Of a DNA stretch of 64,000 nt, positions 57,661-64,000 are shown piece by piece; the stretch's first letter is position 1, and every line of letters starts with the position of its first letter. The DNA lies in IMG/VR virus record IMGVR_UViG_3300021518_000005, positions 1 through 64,000 of that record. One strand, given 5' to 3'. Made by a program: the position numbers and the translations under genes. The stretch comes from a virus. The notes below the pieces were generated by a model. The model saw only the letters and a program-made list of their open reading frames with translations, was not told where the DNA came from and did not search any database.

Positions 57661-57689
57661 ATCTTACCATATCGGTATACAACATGCAA
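57661..57689 (-). promoter_or_regulatory. Early promoter with operator half-palindrome (helicase)
   Basis: - strand TTGCAT, 17-bp spacer, TAAGAT; ATACCGATATGGTAAG. The -35 is weaker than at the other sites. Confidence 0.75.
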
Positions 57690-57698
57690 AAAAAAGAG

Positions 57699-58541
57699 CT
57701 AGAACGTGATCCCGTATCCTGGTAGTGGATCACCATGCCGTCGCGTGTTCATTTTCCGATAGTGTGCTTCACGATCCCAAATGTATGGCTTATGTTCCTC
57801 TTGCTTTTTCTCAGACTCAACTGCGCCATTCACGCGCCATCCACCAGCTTGATAGGCTTGAAGAAAATTATCAACATTGCCCGCGAAATATCCTTTGAGT
57901 GCTCCCTTTTTGACAATAGCCTTCCACAACTCAATATCGGTCACTGTCTCCGTAATAGCCCTCCGTTGCGGCCCGCTCACCTTGTAATACTCGGTTTCAT
58001 CATAAAACACCTGGACAGCAGGCGATACATCCTCACGCGGCTTACGCACCTTTTTAGACTTAGACGGTTCTTGCGCCTTTGGTTCCGGCTGTGCGTCTAG
58101 CTCCATCTGCACATCAGGTGCTGGCTCAGGTTGTGGCGGATGAGATGGCGCATCCATCACCTCAAACCAAAGCGCCATGAACACATCCCAATTGATACGA
58201 TAATGGTTTACGCGATGGCCGTTCTCAAGCATTCGAGCTTCGACTTCAACCCCTACCGCCTTGGCCTTCTCGATGCAGGCACGAACTTGCGACTCTGAAA
58301 GCTCCGTCGCTTCGGCCCATTGCTCATGTGAGTTGTAAACCCAACCCTCTTTATTTTTTGTAACACCAGACCAGAAGATGAGCTGCCAGAGCCAGACCGC
58401 CGTATCGTAATCTGCTCGATAGACGGGCTTATCAGCGTTTCGTTGCTCAAGTGCCTTCAAAAAGCGTACAATAGGCCGTGGCACCGTGAGCGTATTACCC
58501 TGTCCACCTAGTTGCTGAAATAATCTCACTGCCTGATTCAT
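57699..58541 (-). CDS. Replication protein, helicase-loader/DnaD-like
   Basis: 280 residues. Winged-helix N terminus (YDTAVWLWQLIFWSGVTKNKEGWVYNSHEQW, ATELSESQVRACIEKAKAVGVEVEARM), Pro-rich acidic linker (PPQPEPAPDVQMELDAQPEP), helical C terminus with AVQVFYDETEYYKVSG and WKAIVKKGALKGYFAGNVDNFLQAY, as in phage replisome organisers. Between helicase and primase genes. Confidence 0.7.
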   Translation of the reverse strand: MNQAVRLFQQLGGQGNTLTVPRPIVRFLKALEQRNADKPVYRADYDTAVWLWQLIFWSGVTKNKEGWVYNSHEQWAEATELSESQVRACIEKAKAVGVEVEARMLENGHRVNHYRINWDVFMALWFEVMDAPSHPPQPEPAPDVQMELDAQPEPKAQEPSKSKKVRKPREDVSPAVQVFYDETEYYKVSGPQRRAITETVTDIELWKAIVKKGALKGYFAGNVDNFLQAYQAGGWRVNGAVESEKKQEEHKPYIWDREAHYRKMNTRRHGDPLPGYGITF

Positions 58542-59555
58542 TTATAATCCCCTTTTTAACTTTAATGCTTTTGCCATATCCCAACCGGCATTCAGTGCGT
58601 CGTCAATCTTTAGTCCAGCCTGTACCATGGCATCAGGAAGATGGATAACCCTGGCATACCAGCCAACCGACTCCATAACACGCTGTACGAATTGCGCGCC
58701 AGCAGCATCAGGATCGGCAGCAATAAAGACATCGCCCGTAATGTATTCCGCCCATTCCGGCTTCCATTGCCCCTCACCTGTCGTTGGAGAGAGCACACAC
58801 ACATCGTAGTCTAAAAGTGCTTGTGCGACTCGAATCGCTTTAATCTCCCCACCAACAATAAAAAACAGCTTTGGCGAAGGACTTGTATAGATGCTGTACG
58901 GCACAGCAACAGCCCTCCCATCATCAGCGGGCTTCCAGGGCCGATACGCACGCTTGCCCTGTGTTGATCGCTTTCGAGCGCCCACATAGCCTTGTACGTC
59001 ATAATCCATCGGCGGCGTAATGGGAATTGTAGCCCAAGAGCGCCCATTCACATAGCCGCCCAACTTCAGATCATCCATTGTTGAGCGATGAATGCCACGA
59101 GACGCCCACCACGTCGATAACCATTCCTCATGCCCGTGCTCGTAGGTATGCGCAATGAAATCATCCAGATCTCGTGGCTCATAGCCACACACAGAGCAAA
59201 AGGCTGGTGAGTGCTCGTATTCTTCTTGTTGCTTTTTGGCCCTACCCGCACGATTTGGCTTTGGTAGTTCGCATCGCTCTATCGCGCCATTACTCAAGCG
59301 ATCAAGTACCTGCTTAAACGTCTCGCTATACTTCCACTGCGCAAAGTCAAATATATCGCCGTGTGCGCCGCAACCAAAACAATGATAGTGATCGCCATAG
59401 ATAGCAAGCGCCTCCGTGCGCGTGTTCTCGTGAAACGGACAAAAGGCCATAGCCGTTTTGCCTGTCATTTTTCCGAACTGCACACCATGCGCGGCCATAA
59501 AATCGGCTAAATCATAGCGGCGCTTCACATCATCTCGAATGTCGTTTGTGCTCAT
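58542..59555 (-). CDS. DNA primase (CHC2 zinc and TOPRIM)
   Basis: 337 residues. Zinc finger FCPFHENTRTEALAIYGDHYHCFGCG (about 38-63), then TOPRIM with VGGEIKAIRVAQAL and FIAADPDAAGAQF. There is no C-terminal helicase part; the separate DnaB-like protein supplies it. A second cysteine cluster CSVCGYEPRDLDDF lies between the domains, an unusual extra zinc site. Confidence 0.88.
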   Translation of the reverse strand: MSTNDIRDDVKRRYDLADFMAAHGVQFGKMTGKTAMAFCPFHENTRTEALAIYGDHYHCFGCGAHGDIFDFAQWKYSETFKQVLDRLSNGAIERCELPKPNRAGRAKKQQEEYEHSPAFCSVCGYEPRDLDDFIAHTYEHGHEEWLSTWWASRGIHRSTMDDLKLGGYVNGRSWATIPITPPMDYDVQGYVGARKRSTQGKRAYRPWKPADDGRAVAVPYSIYTSPSPKLFFIVGGEIKAIRVAQALLDYDVCVLSPTTGEGQWKPEWAEYITGDVFIAADPDAAGAQFVQRVMESVGWYARVIHLPDAMVQAGLKIDDALNAGWDMAKALKLKRGL

Positions 59556-59593
59556 GGATCATGCTCAATACATACACAGAAGAATGAGTAATC

Positions 59594-59616
59594 GGGGCGC
59601 GAAGTGAATGCGCCCC
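59594..59616 (-). terminator. Small hairpin after SSB gene
   Basis: GGGGCGC (59594-59600) pairs with GCGCCCC (59610-59616), 9-nt loop. Between ssb and primase. Confidence 0.55.
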
Positions 59617-59679
59617 CACTTCTTACTATGCTACCATGTCCTGCTACTTGATCAACTGCAAGCCTCGTTATTTGGCTCT

Positions 59680-60096
59680 CTAAAAGGGAATATTTTCGTC
59701 TTCCACTTCCTCTACGGGCTTCGACTGATTACGCGGTGCAGGCCGATTTGCTGGTGCTTGTGGAGCAATAGCACCCTGTTCTTTAGAGTCCAGCAGTACC
59801 AACTTCGTTACACGCCACTTGATAGCGCTGCGATCCTGCCCTGTCTGCTTGTCGTTCCAAGTTTCTGTTTTCGGTTCAGCCTCAAAATAGATTTTTGAGC
59901 CTTTCTTCGTGTACTTGGACAGTACTTCTGCTAACTTATCCCACGCGACAATCGATAGCCATTCGGTGTATTTATTGTCACCATAGCCCAAATTTGCGGC
60001 GACGCTCACTGATGCCACCGCGTTCCCGTTTGCTGTATGTCGCAGCTCAGGATCGCTACCAAGATTCCCAATAGCCGATAGACTTGCGTATGACAT
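59680..60096 (-). CDS. ssb: Single-stranded DNA-binding protein
   Basis: 138 residues: MSYASLSAIGNLGSDPELRHTANGNAVASVSVAAN is the OB-fold start; acidic tail VEEVEDENIPF (DDDIPF-type) binds partner proteins. Coats single-stranded DNA at the fork. Upstream 60097-60242 holds no gene. Confidence 0.92.
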   Translation of the reverse strand: MSYASLSAIGNLGSDPELRHTANGNAVASVSVAANLGYGDNKYTEWLSIVAWDKLAEVLSKYTKKGSKIYFEAEPKTETWNDKQTGQDRSAIKWRVTKLVLLDSKEQGAIAPQAPANRPAPRNQSKPVEEVEDENIPF

Positions 60097-60242
60097 TCGT
60101 ATTTCTCCTGTTTGTGATGCGGCACATGCCGCGCTTATCTGTACGTCAACATCATATCATAACGTGATATTATTTGTCAAATAATTGCTCGATACAAAAA
60201 TACTCAGCATTACAAAGCCATGCACTCAAAGCGGAATATCAT

Positions 60243-60270
60243 TTGACAACGTGAATTTCATGGATACAAT
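60243..60270 (+). promoter_or_regulatory. Promoter of phosphoesterase gene
   Basis: TTGACA (60243-60248), 16-bp spacer, TACAAT (60265-60270). No operator palindrome. Confidence 0.75.
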
Positions 60271-60306
60271 ACATATGGACATTTGTTTTTCTCACGAAAG
60301 GAACGT

Positions 60307-61332
60307 ATGGACGTATCGAGTAAACGTGCGCAATTTCGTAAGTTTTACGATTCACTTTCTGGTGCAGGGCTGCCGGAACATGAAATTCAGCGCATTATCA
60401 CCACACAAATGGATATTGCCGTGGGACGCTACCATGGCTACAAAACAGAACTCGGATTATCAAACGGTGGGCATGGCTATCATCGAGAGCCACAAGAGCG
60501 TATTGCTATCCCTCAGCCTGCACCGCGCCGATTTCCCGATCCCATTCGATTGCCAGATGAAAACGCGCTGATTGTTGGCGATCTCCATTGCCCGTATCAT
60601 CACTCACGACTGCTTGAAATTGCATTCCGCGTTGCACAGGCCATGGATATGGAGCGTATCGTATTCCAGGGTGACAGCCTGAATGCTGATGAGGTCTCAA
60701 CACACGAAAAAGATTTTTGGGTTGAAGATTTAGAGTTTGAAATGGCAACAAGCGGCGATGTACTGAAAGCTGCTGCACATCGTTTTAAGCAAGTCGTGAT
60801 CCTTCCTGGCAATCACGATCAGCGCATTGCAAAGCGCATGGATGCACATTTCCAGTTCAAGCGGCTGGTGCGTTCAATGATTGACGATGACTTGCCAGCT
60901 GAAATTTTAGTCAGTGAACACGATTGGATTAGCCTTGGAGAAACCTGGGATGTGGGGCATTTATCGCAATACAGCCGCATGGCTGGCAAGAAGGCTAGCA
61001 GTATCGGGAATACACGAAAACGCCACGTCGCAGTGGGGCATGATCACATGCAGGGCGCGGTGCTGACAAACGAAGGGTATTTAGGGGTTTCGGTAGGATG
61101 TATGCTTCATCCTGAGAAGTTTTTCTACAAAGAGCGGCGGCTAAACGATTATCCTGAATGGCAGAATGGTTTTTTGATTATCCGCGATGGAGCGCCGTAT
61201 TTGTTTAGTGAGTATGGTAGTTCGGTCTTGAACGGCTACGGCAAAAAGCCTTGGGCGTGGTGGGAAAGCATGTTAGGAATTGAACTTATGGAAGTGATGG
61301 AGGATGCCAAAGACGTACACCAAGCGGCGTAG
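60307..61332 (+). CDS. Calcineurin-like metallophosphoesterase
   Basis: 341 residues from ATG 60307 (AAAGGA 6 bases upstream). Two-metal site: GDLHCPYHH, GDSLNADE, GNHDQRI, VGHDHMQG. The N-terminal 90 residues contain an HTH-like segment (GLPEHEIQRIITTQMDIAVGRYHGY). Could act on nucleic acid or cyclic nucleotides. Overlaps the next gene by 29 bases. Confidence 0.85.
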   Translation: MDVSSKRAQFRKFYDSLSGAGLPEHEIQRIITTQMDIAVGRYHGYKTELGLSNGGHGYHREPQERIAIPQPAPRRFPDPIRLPDENALIVGDLHCPYHHSRLLEIAFRVAQAMDMERIVFQGDSLNADEVSTHEKDFWVEDLEFEMATSGDVLKAAAHRFKQVVILPGNHDQRIAKRMDAHFQFKRLVRSMIDDDLPAEILVSEHDWISLGETWDVGHLSQYSRMAGKKASSIGNTRKRHVAVGHDHMQGAVLTNEGYLGVSVGCMLHPEKFFYKERRLNDYPEWQNGFLIIRDGAPYLFSEYGSSVLNGYGKKPWAWWESMLGIELMEVMEDAKDVHQAA

Positions 61333-61606
61333 GCCGATACATCCCGATGCGCAATTACAACAATTAGCCTGGAATATGATTGTAGTCGCCATTAAAGATA
61401 TTGCCAAGCCGAAATTAACAAAATTTTATACAAACGCTGACTACGAACAAACAGTCGATGAAATTCTCGACTGGATAGGAACTAAGCATTTTTATGCCGT
61501 GTGTCTCGTAGCCGGACTTAATCCTGGCAAGGTTCGCGGCATTATCGAACAAGCAAGCGGTATCACGCCAGATTTTATACATAATGGCATGCCGTATTCA
61601 GTATAA
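61304..61606 (+). CDS. Small protein, unknown
   Basis: 100 residues, basic N terminus (PKTYTKRRRPIHPDAQ), C-terminal helix-turn-helix-like (HFYAVCLVAGLNPGKVRGIIEQ). Possibly a DNA-binding partner of the phosphoesterase. No family recognised. Confidence 0.5.
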   Translation: MPKTYTKRRRPIHPDAQLQQLAWNMIVVAIKDIAKPKLTKFYTNADYEQTVDEILDWIGTKHFYAVCLVAGLNPGKVRGIIEQASGITPDFIHNGMPYSV

Positions 61607-61608
61607 AA

Positions 61609-61638
61609 CAAGGCCGGTAGATAATCCTACCGGCCTTG
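61609..61638. terminator. Bidirectional terminator
   Basis: CAAGGCCGGTAG (61609-61620) pairs with 61627-61638, 6-nt loop; between convergent genes at 61304 and 61641. Confidence 0.8.
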
Positions 61639-61640
61639 CT

Positions 61641-62024
61641 TTACTCTTCTGGCTTTTTGCGCGGGCGATACTGGCGATAGCATCGCACAAGATCATCGAC
61701 AAACACAAGCCGATCTCTATCGGTTAGTCCTTCAAGTACCGGCAAATGAATACGTCCCTTCCCTGGCTTGCCTTTTGTCCAGCTATCGATAGTCGCTGCC
61801 GGAACCTTCAACAAGCGGGCTGCACGCGGGATACTGATGATGTACGCCCCAAGCGTGCCAGCCTGGTATAACTGCTTCAAAAATCCAACAATCGGATCGC
61901 GATCAGGATCGTACTGATCAATATCGTACAATGGCCCTGATGGTTTCACATCATCACTGCTCATTACCGCACCCACATGCAGCACAACGCGGGGCTGCAC
62001 ACTAGACACTCGTTTTTGTTTCAT
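61641..62024 (-). CDS. HTH-like regulator candidate
   Basis: 127 residues. ISIPRAARLLKVPAATIDSWTKGKPGKGR (about 63-90) fits a helix-turn-helix with wing. It is convergent to the phosphoesterase operon. A possible early-regulon repressor, but nothing links it to the palindrome. Confidence 0.5.
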   Translation of the reverse strand: MKQKRVSSVQPRVVLHVGAVMSSDDVKPSGPLYDIDQYDPDRDPIVGFLKQLYQAGTLGAYIISIPRAARLLKVPAATIDSWTKGKPGKGRIHLPVLEGLTDRDRLVFVDDLVRCYRQYRPRKKPEE

Positions 62025-62081
62025 ATTGTCTTATCAAGCCTGTATATGATACGCGGTCTTGCGCACCTTGTCAACGACCAA

Positions 62082-62306
62082 TTAGCGCCGCTTGCCCTGT
62101 GGAGCCGCGTGCTTGAGTTCACGCCAGACATAAAACGAGATAAAGCCTACATCGGACTCGCTTAAATCTGCGGTGCTGTCGTCTCGAATAAGTCGATCAA
62201 TATCCACGAGTGCTAACTCAGCAGCAGCATCACCGATACTGGCGTACAATTCCAGAGCAAACAAATCACCAGCCTGAACAAGGACTTCATCTCGTGTCGT
62301 TCGCAC
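62082..62306 (-). CDS. Small protein, unknown
   Basis: 74 residues, acidic and helical (MRTTRDEVLVQAGDLFALEL...). Starts inside the end of the membrane protein gene. No family recognised. Confidence 0.45.
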   Translation of the reverse strand: MRTTRDEVLVQAGDLFALELYASIGDAAAELALVDIDRLIRDDSTADLSESDVGFISFYVWRELKHAAPQGKRR

Positions 62307-63264
62307 CGTCTACCTCCTGGACATTCAGTAATCGTGTAATTGTCTGCTGATCGCGTGCTTCCTGGGCGCGCTGTTGCCGTTTCGAGACCGTTACCGGCCC
62401 CTGCTGCTCCATTTTTTTGCCAATCTTCATCAGCGCTTGCCCGCGTGCTGTGCTATACTGCTCTTCACTCAGCAGCGGCTCTCGTGGCACATCAAGTGCA
62501 TCCTCAATACTGCCCATCCATTCCCCAAGCACATCCGAATCTTTGAGTTGAAATTTAATGGCGCTTTTTGAGACTAATTCAAACCCGCCACCAAGATCAA
62601 TAAGTGTTTTCTGGATACCTTGATACAGTGCTTTCCCAAACAACGCAATCTGCTTGCGCTCTTCGGGAAGCAGTTCAGCCCAATTTTTCATACACAACAT
62701 TTGATACTGGATAAGCTGCGCCCGAAGCGAGGCAAGATCAGCCTTAATCATCATCTCGTAGCGTGTTACTTGATGCGCTTGATCAATGTGGCTCACAAAC
62801 TCTTTCATACTCACAGGAGTCCACACCAGTGCAGGCATGCCAATAAAGCCGACAACGCCAATAACAACCATCCAGACTTCCATCTGACTAGCAACGATTG
62901 CGGGCTGTGCAAGCCAGAACGAATACGACACATGCACACTGTACCCAAGCAGGACAAAAAACATCGTTGCAGCAGCGATTTGGCCGTATGTTTTGCTGCG
63001 TGTTTTAGCGAGCAGCATACCAGCCGGACTCCATGGCAAGAAAAAACTCGCTAGTCCTGGCGTACCAAATACAATGATCGCCGTGAATGCAACAGCGAGC
63101 ACCACATTACCGCCCATCAACATCCAATGAATAGCACCCCAATATGCTGCACTTGCACAAATACCAAGCGCAGCGAGCCAATGCAACAACGTTTGACTTG
63201 TCCACCCTTCATGACTTGCGCGCTCCCGTCGCGCATACTCTAGATAGCGTTGCAATCCCCCCAT
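62287..63264 (-). CDS. Membrane protein with cytoplasmic coiled-coil domain
   Basis: 325 residues from ATG 63264 (GGAG 6 bases upstream). Four transmembrane segments (about 27-155), then a cytoplasmic domain with helices (YEMMIKADLASLRAQLIQYQML). Similar layout to the 31792 protein (membrane block, then soluble C terminus) but different sequence. Function unknown. Confidence 0.6.
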   Translation of the reverse strand: MGGLQRYLEYARRERASHEGWTSQTLLHWLAALGICASAAYWGAIHWMLMGGNVVLAVAFTAIIVFGTPGLASFFLPWSPAGMLLAKTRSKTYGQIAAATMFFVLLGYSVHVSYSFWLAQPAIVASQMEVWMVVIGVVGFIGMPALVWTPVSMKEFVSHIDQAHQVTRYEMMIKADLASLRAQLIQYQMLCMKNWAELLPEERKQIALFGKALYQGIQKTLIDLGGGFELVSKSAIKFQLKDSDVLGEWMGSIEDALDVPREPLLSEEQYSTARGQALMKIGKKMEQQGPVTVSKRQQRAQEARDQQTITRLLNVQEVDGANDTR

Positions 63265-63396
63265 GACAACTCCATTACTAAATATCATACCTATATATGA
63301 TGGTATCATGTCTACAAATGATTGTCAAATGGTACTATAAAGCGCCCTGCAATGCGTATTACAGCATCACAAGGCGCTACAACGTGTTCAACTAAT

Positions 63397-63948
63397 CTAA
63401 TTCACGCCGTAAATACTCATGTAGTCCAGTGGATTAACATTAACCCCATTTCTCCATAGCTCGAAATGAAGATGCACGCCGGTTGACATGCCTGTAGATC
63501 CCATCAAGCCCAATACATCACCCGGCCTTACCTGTTGCCCGTCCTCTACTTTGATATGTGACAAGTGACAATACTTCGTCATCCATTCATCGCCTTGCAC
63601 GATAACGCAATTACCACCCGGCCATGTATCGTGATGCGCCGCTACTGTACCAGCATGCACGGCATACAGTGGTGCGTCAACACTTAACGCCGGTATACCA
63701 GCGACAATTACATCAATCCCGCCCCACGCCGCGCCCTGTGCCGCATGTGTCGGCCCATAGTAATCCTGTGTCATAAACGCCTGTTGTGGCCCGAGCGGGC
63801 TTTGAAATGGCGCTACGTGGCTTGAGGCTTTCACTTCGCCCATTATACCTTGTAGGCTCTGATATGGTACCGACCATCCTAGCATGTTCGGATTCGCACA
63901 GCCGTACACGAGAAAAAGTACAACTGAGATAGTAATAATGTTGCGCAT
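63397..63948 (-). CDS. M23-family peptidase-like lipoprotein
   Basis: 183 residues. Signal peptide with lipobox LVYGC (Cys16). M23 (LytM) domain: TKYCHLSHIK, GDVLGLMGSTGMSTGVHLHFEL with HLH zinc ligands. The usual first ligand (H in HxGID) is replaced: the sequence reads AWGGID. The active site may therefore be incomplete, making this a wall-binding or regulatory protein. Membrane anchoring is unusual for a phage peptidase; superinfection exclusion or tail-like entry are possibilities. Confidence 0.72.
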   Translation of the reverse strand: MRNIITISVVLFLVYGCANPNMLGWSVPYQSLQGIMGEVKASSHVAPFQSPLGPQQAFMTQDYYGPTHAAQGAAWGGIDVIVAGIPALSVDAPLYAVHAGTVAAHHDTWPGGNCVIVQGDEWMTKYCHLSHIKVEDGQQVRPGDVLGLMGSTGMSTGVHLHFELWRNGVNVNPLDYMSIYGVN

Positions 63949-63953
63949 AGAAT

Positions 63954-63984
63954 AAAAAAGCGCCGGAGTGTTCCGGCGCTTTTC
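63954..63984. terminator. Bidirectional terminator
   Basis: AAGCGCCGGA (63958-63967) pairs with 63972-63981, 4-nt loop, A-run before and T-run after. Between the M23 gene and the right edge. Confidence 0.85.
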
Positions 63985-64000
63985 CTTTCTTCTCCCATTT

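Overview
The window looks like the genome, or most of it, of a temperate siphovirus. Tail and lysis genes run rightward and off the left edge, followed by leftward early, replication and accessory genes. An intact phage attachment site (attP) lies in the middle with phage genes on both sides, so the sequence reads as a free or circular phage rather than an integrated prophage. Terminase, portal and capsid genes are not in view. The host is probably a member of the Chloroflexota (Herpetosiphon-like). This is inferred from two secreted proteins with long Thr/Pro linkers, one ending in the YLPIIR-type tail common in secreted proteins of that phylum, and from moderate GC. No host gene confirms it.

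Layout. 1-12115 (+): tape measure (5' part missing), distal tail protein, fibres, a promoter-driven secreted 'moron', a Gp37-like tail protein, a collagen-like fibre, small membrane proteins, holin and amidase, closed by a terminator. 12184-15235: a GC-rich TnpB-only insertion sits between a gene of unknown function and an Rnl5-like RNA ligase. 15236-28091 (-): early operons of small unknown proteins, two DNA methyltransferases, a PAPS-reductase-like PP-loop protein, a J-domain protein and a sliding clamp. 28143-28890: a gene-free block with three tandem arrays, the best origin candidate. 28904-33609 (+): an HTH protein, a replication-initiator-like protein, then small and membrane proteins. 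33746-35930: an FtsK/TraB-like translocase whose own 3' end and downstream DNA carry about 40 CAAGT/ACTTG pentamers and seven CTTAAG palindromes. 36382-37130: a promoter and an approximately 715-nt structured RNA beginning with a tmRNA-like acceptor domain and ending in a tRNA. 37170-39142: a second secreted protein. 39142-43349: attP (3' half of tRNA-Gly-UCC with arm-type repeats), small genes, integrase and excisionase. 43346-60096 (-): nucleotide metabolism (dCMP deaminase, ThyX, adenosylcobalamin-type NrdJ split by a group I intron and an intein), a macro-domain protein, a third methyltransferase, and the replisome (DnaB-like helicase, loader-like protein, primase, SSB). 60243-64000: phosphoesterase, membrane protein and M23 lipoprotein.

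How it works together. Twelve promoters share TTGACA, a 16-18 nt spacer and a -10 hexamer, with a palindrome (consensus CTTACCGATATGGTAAG) across the spacer and -10. This looks like one repressor regulon covering the early operons, the helicase, the structured RNA and even the homing endonuclease inside the intron. A second pair of promoters comes from an 80-bp duplication near the integrase. Several operons end in a perfect hairpin that directly abuts the next promoter. The phage carries its own primase, helicase, SSB and clamp, but no DNA polymerase was seen.
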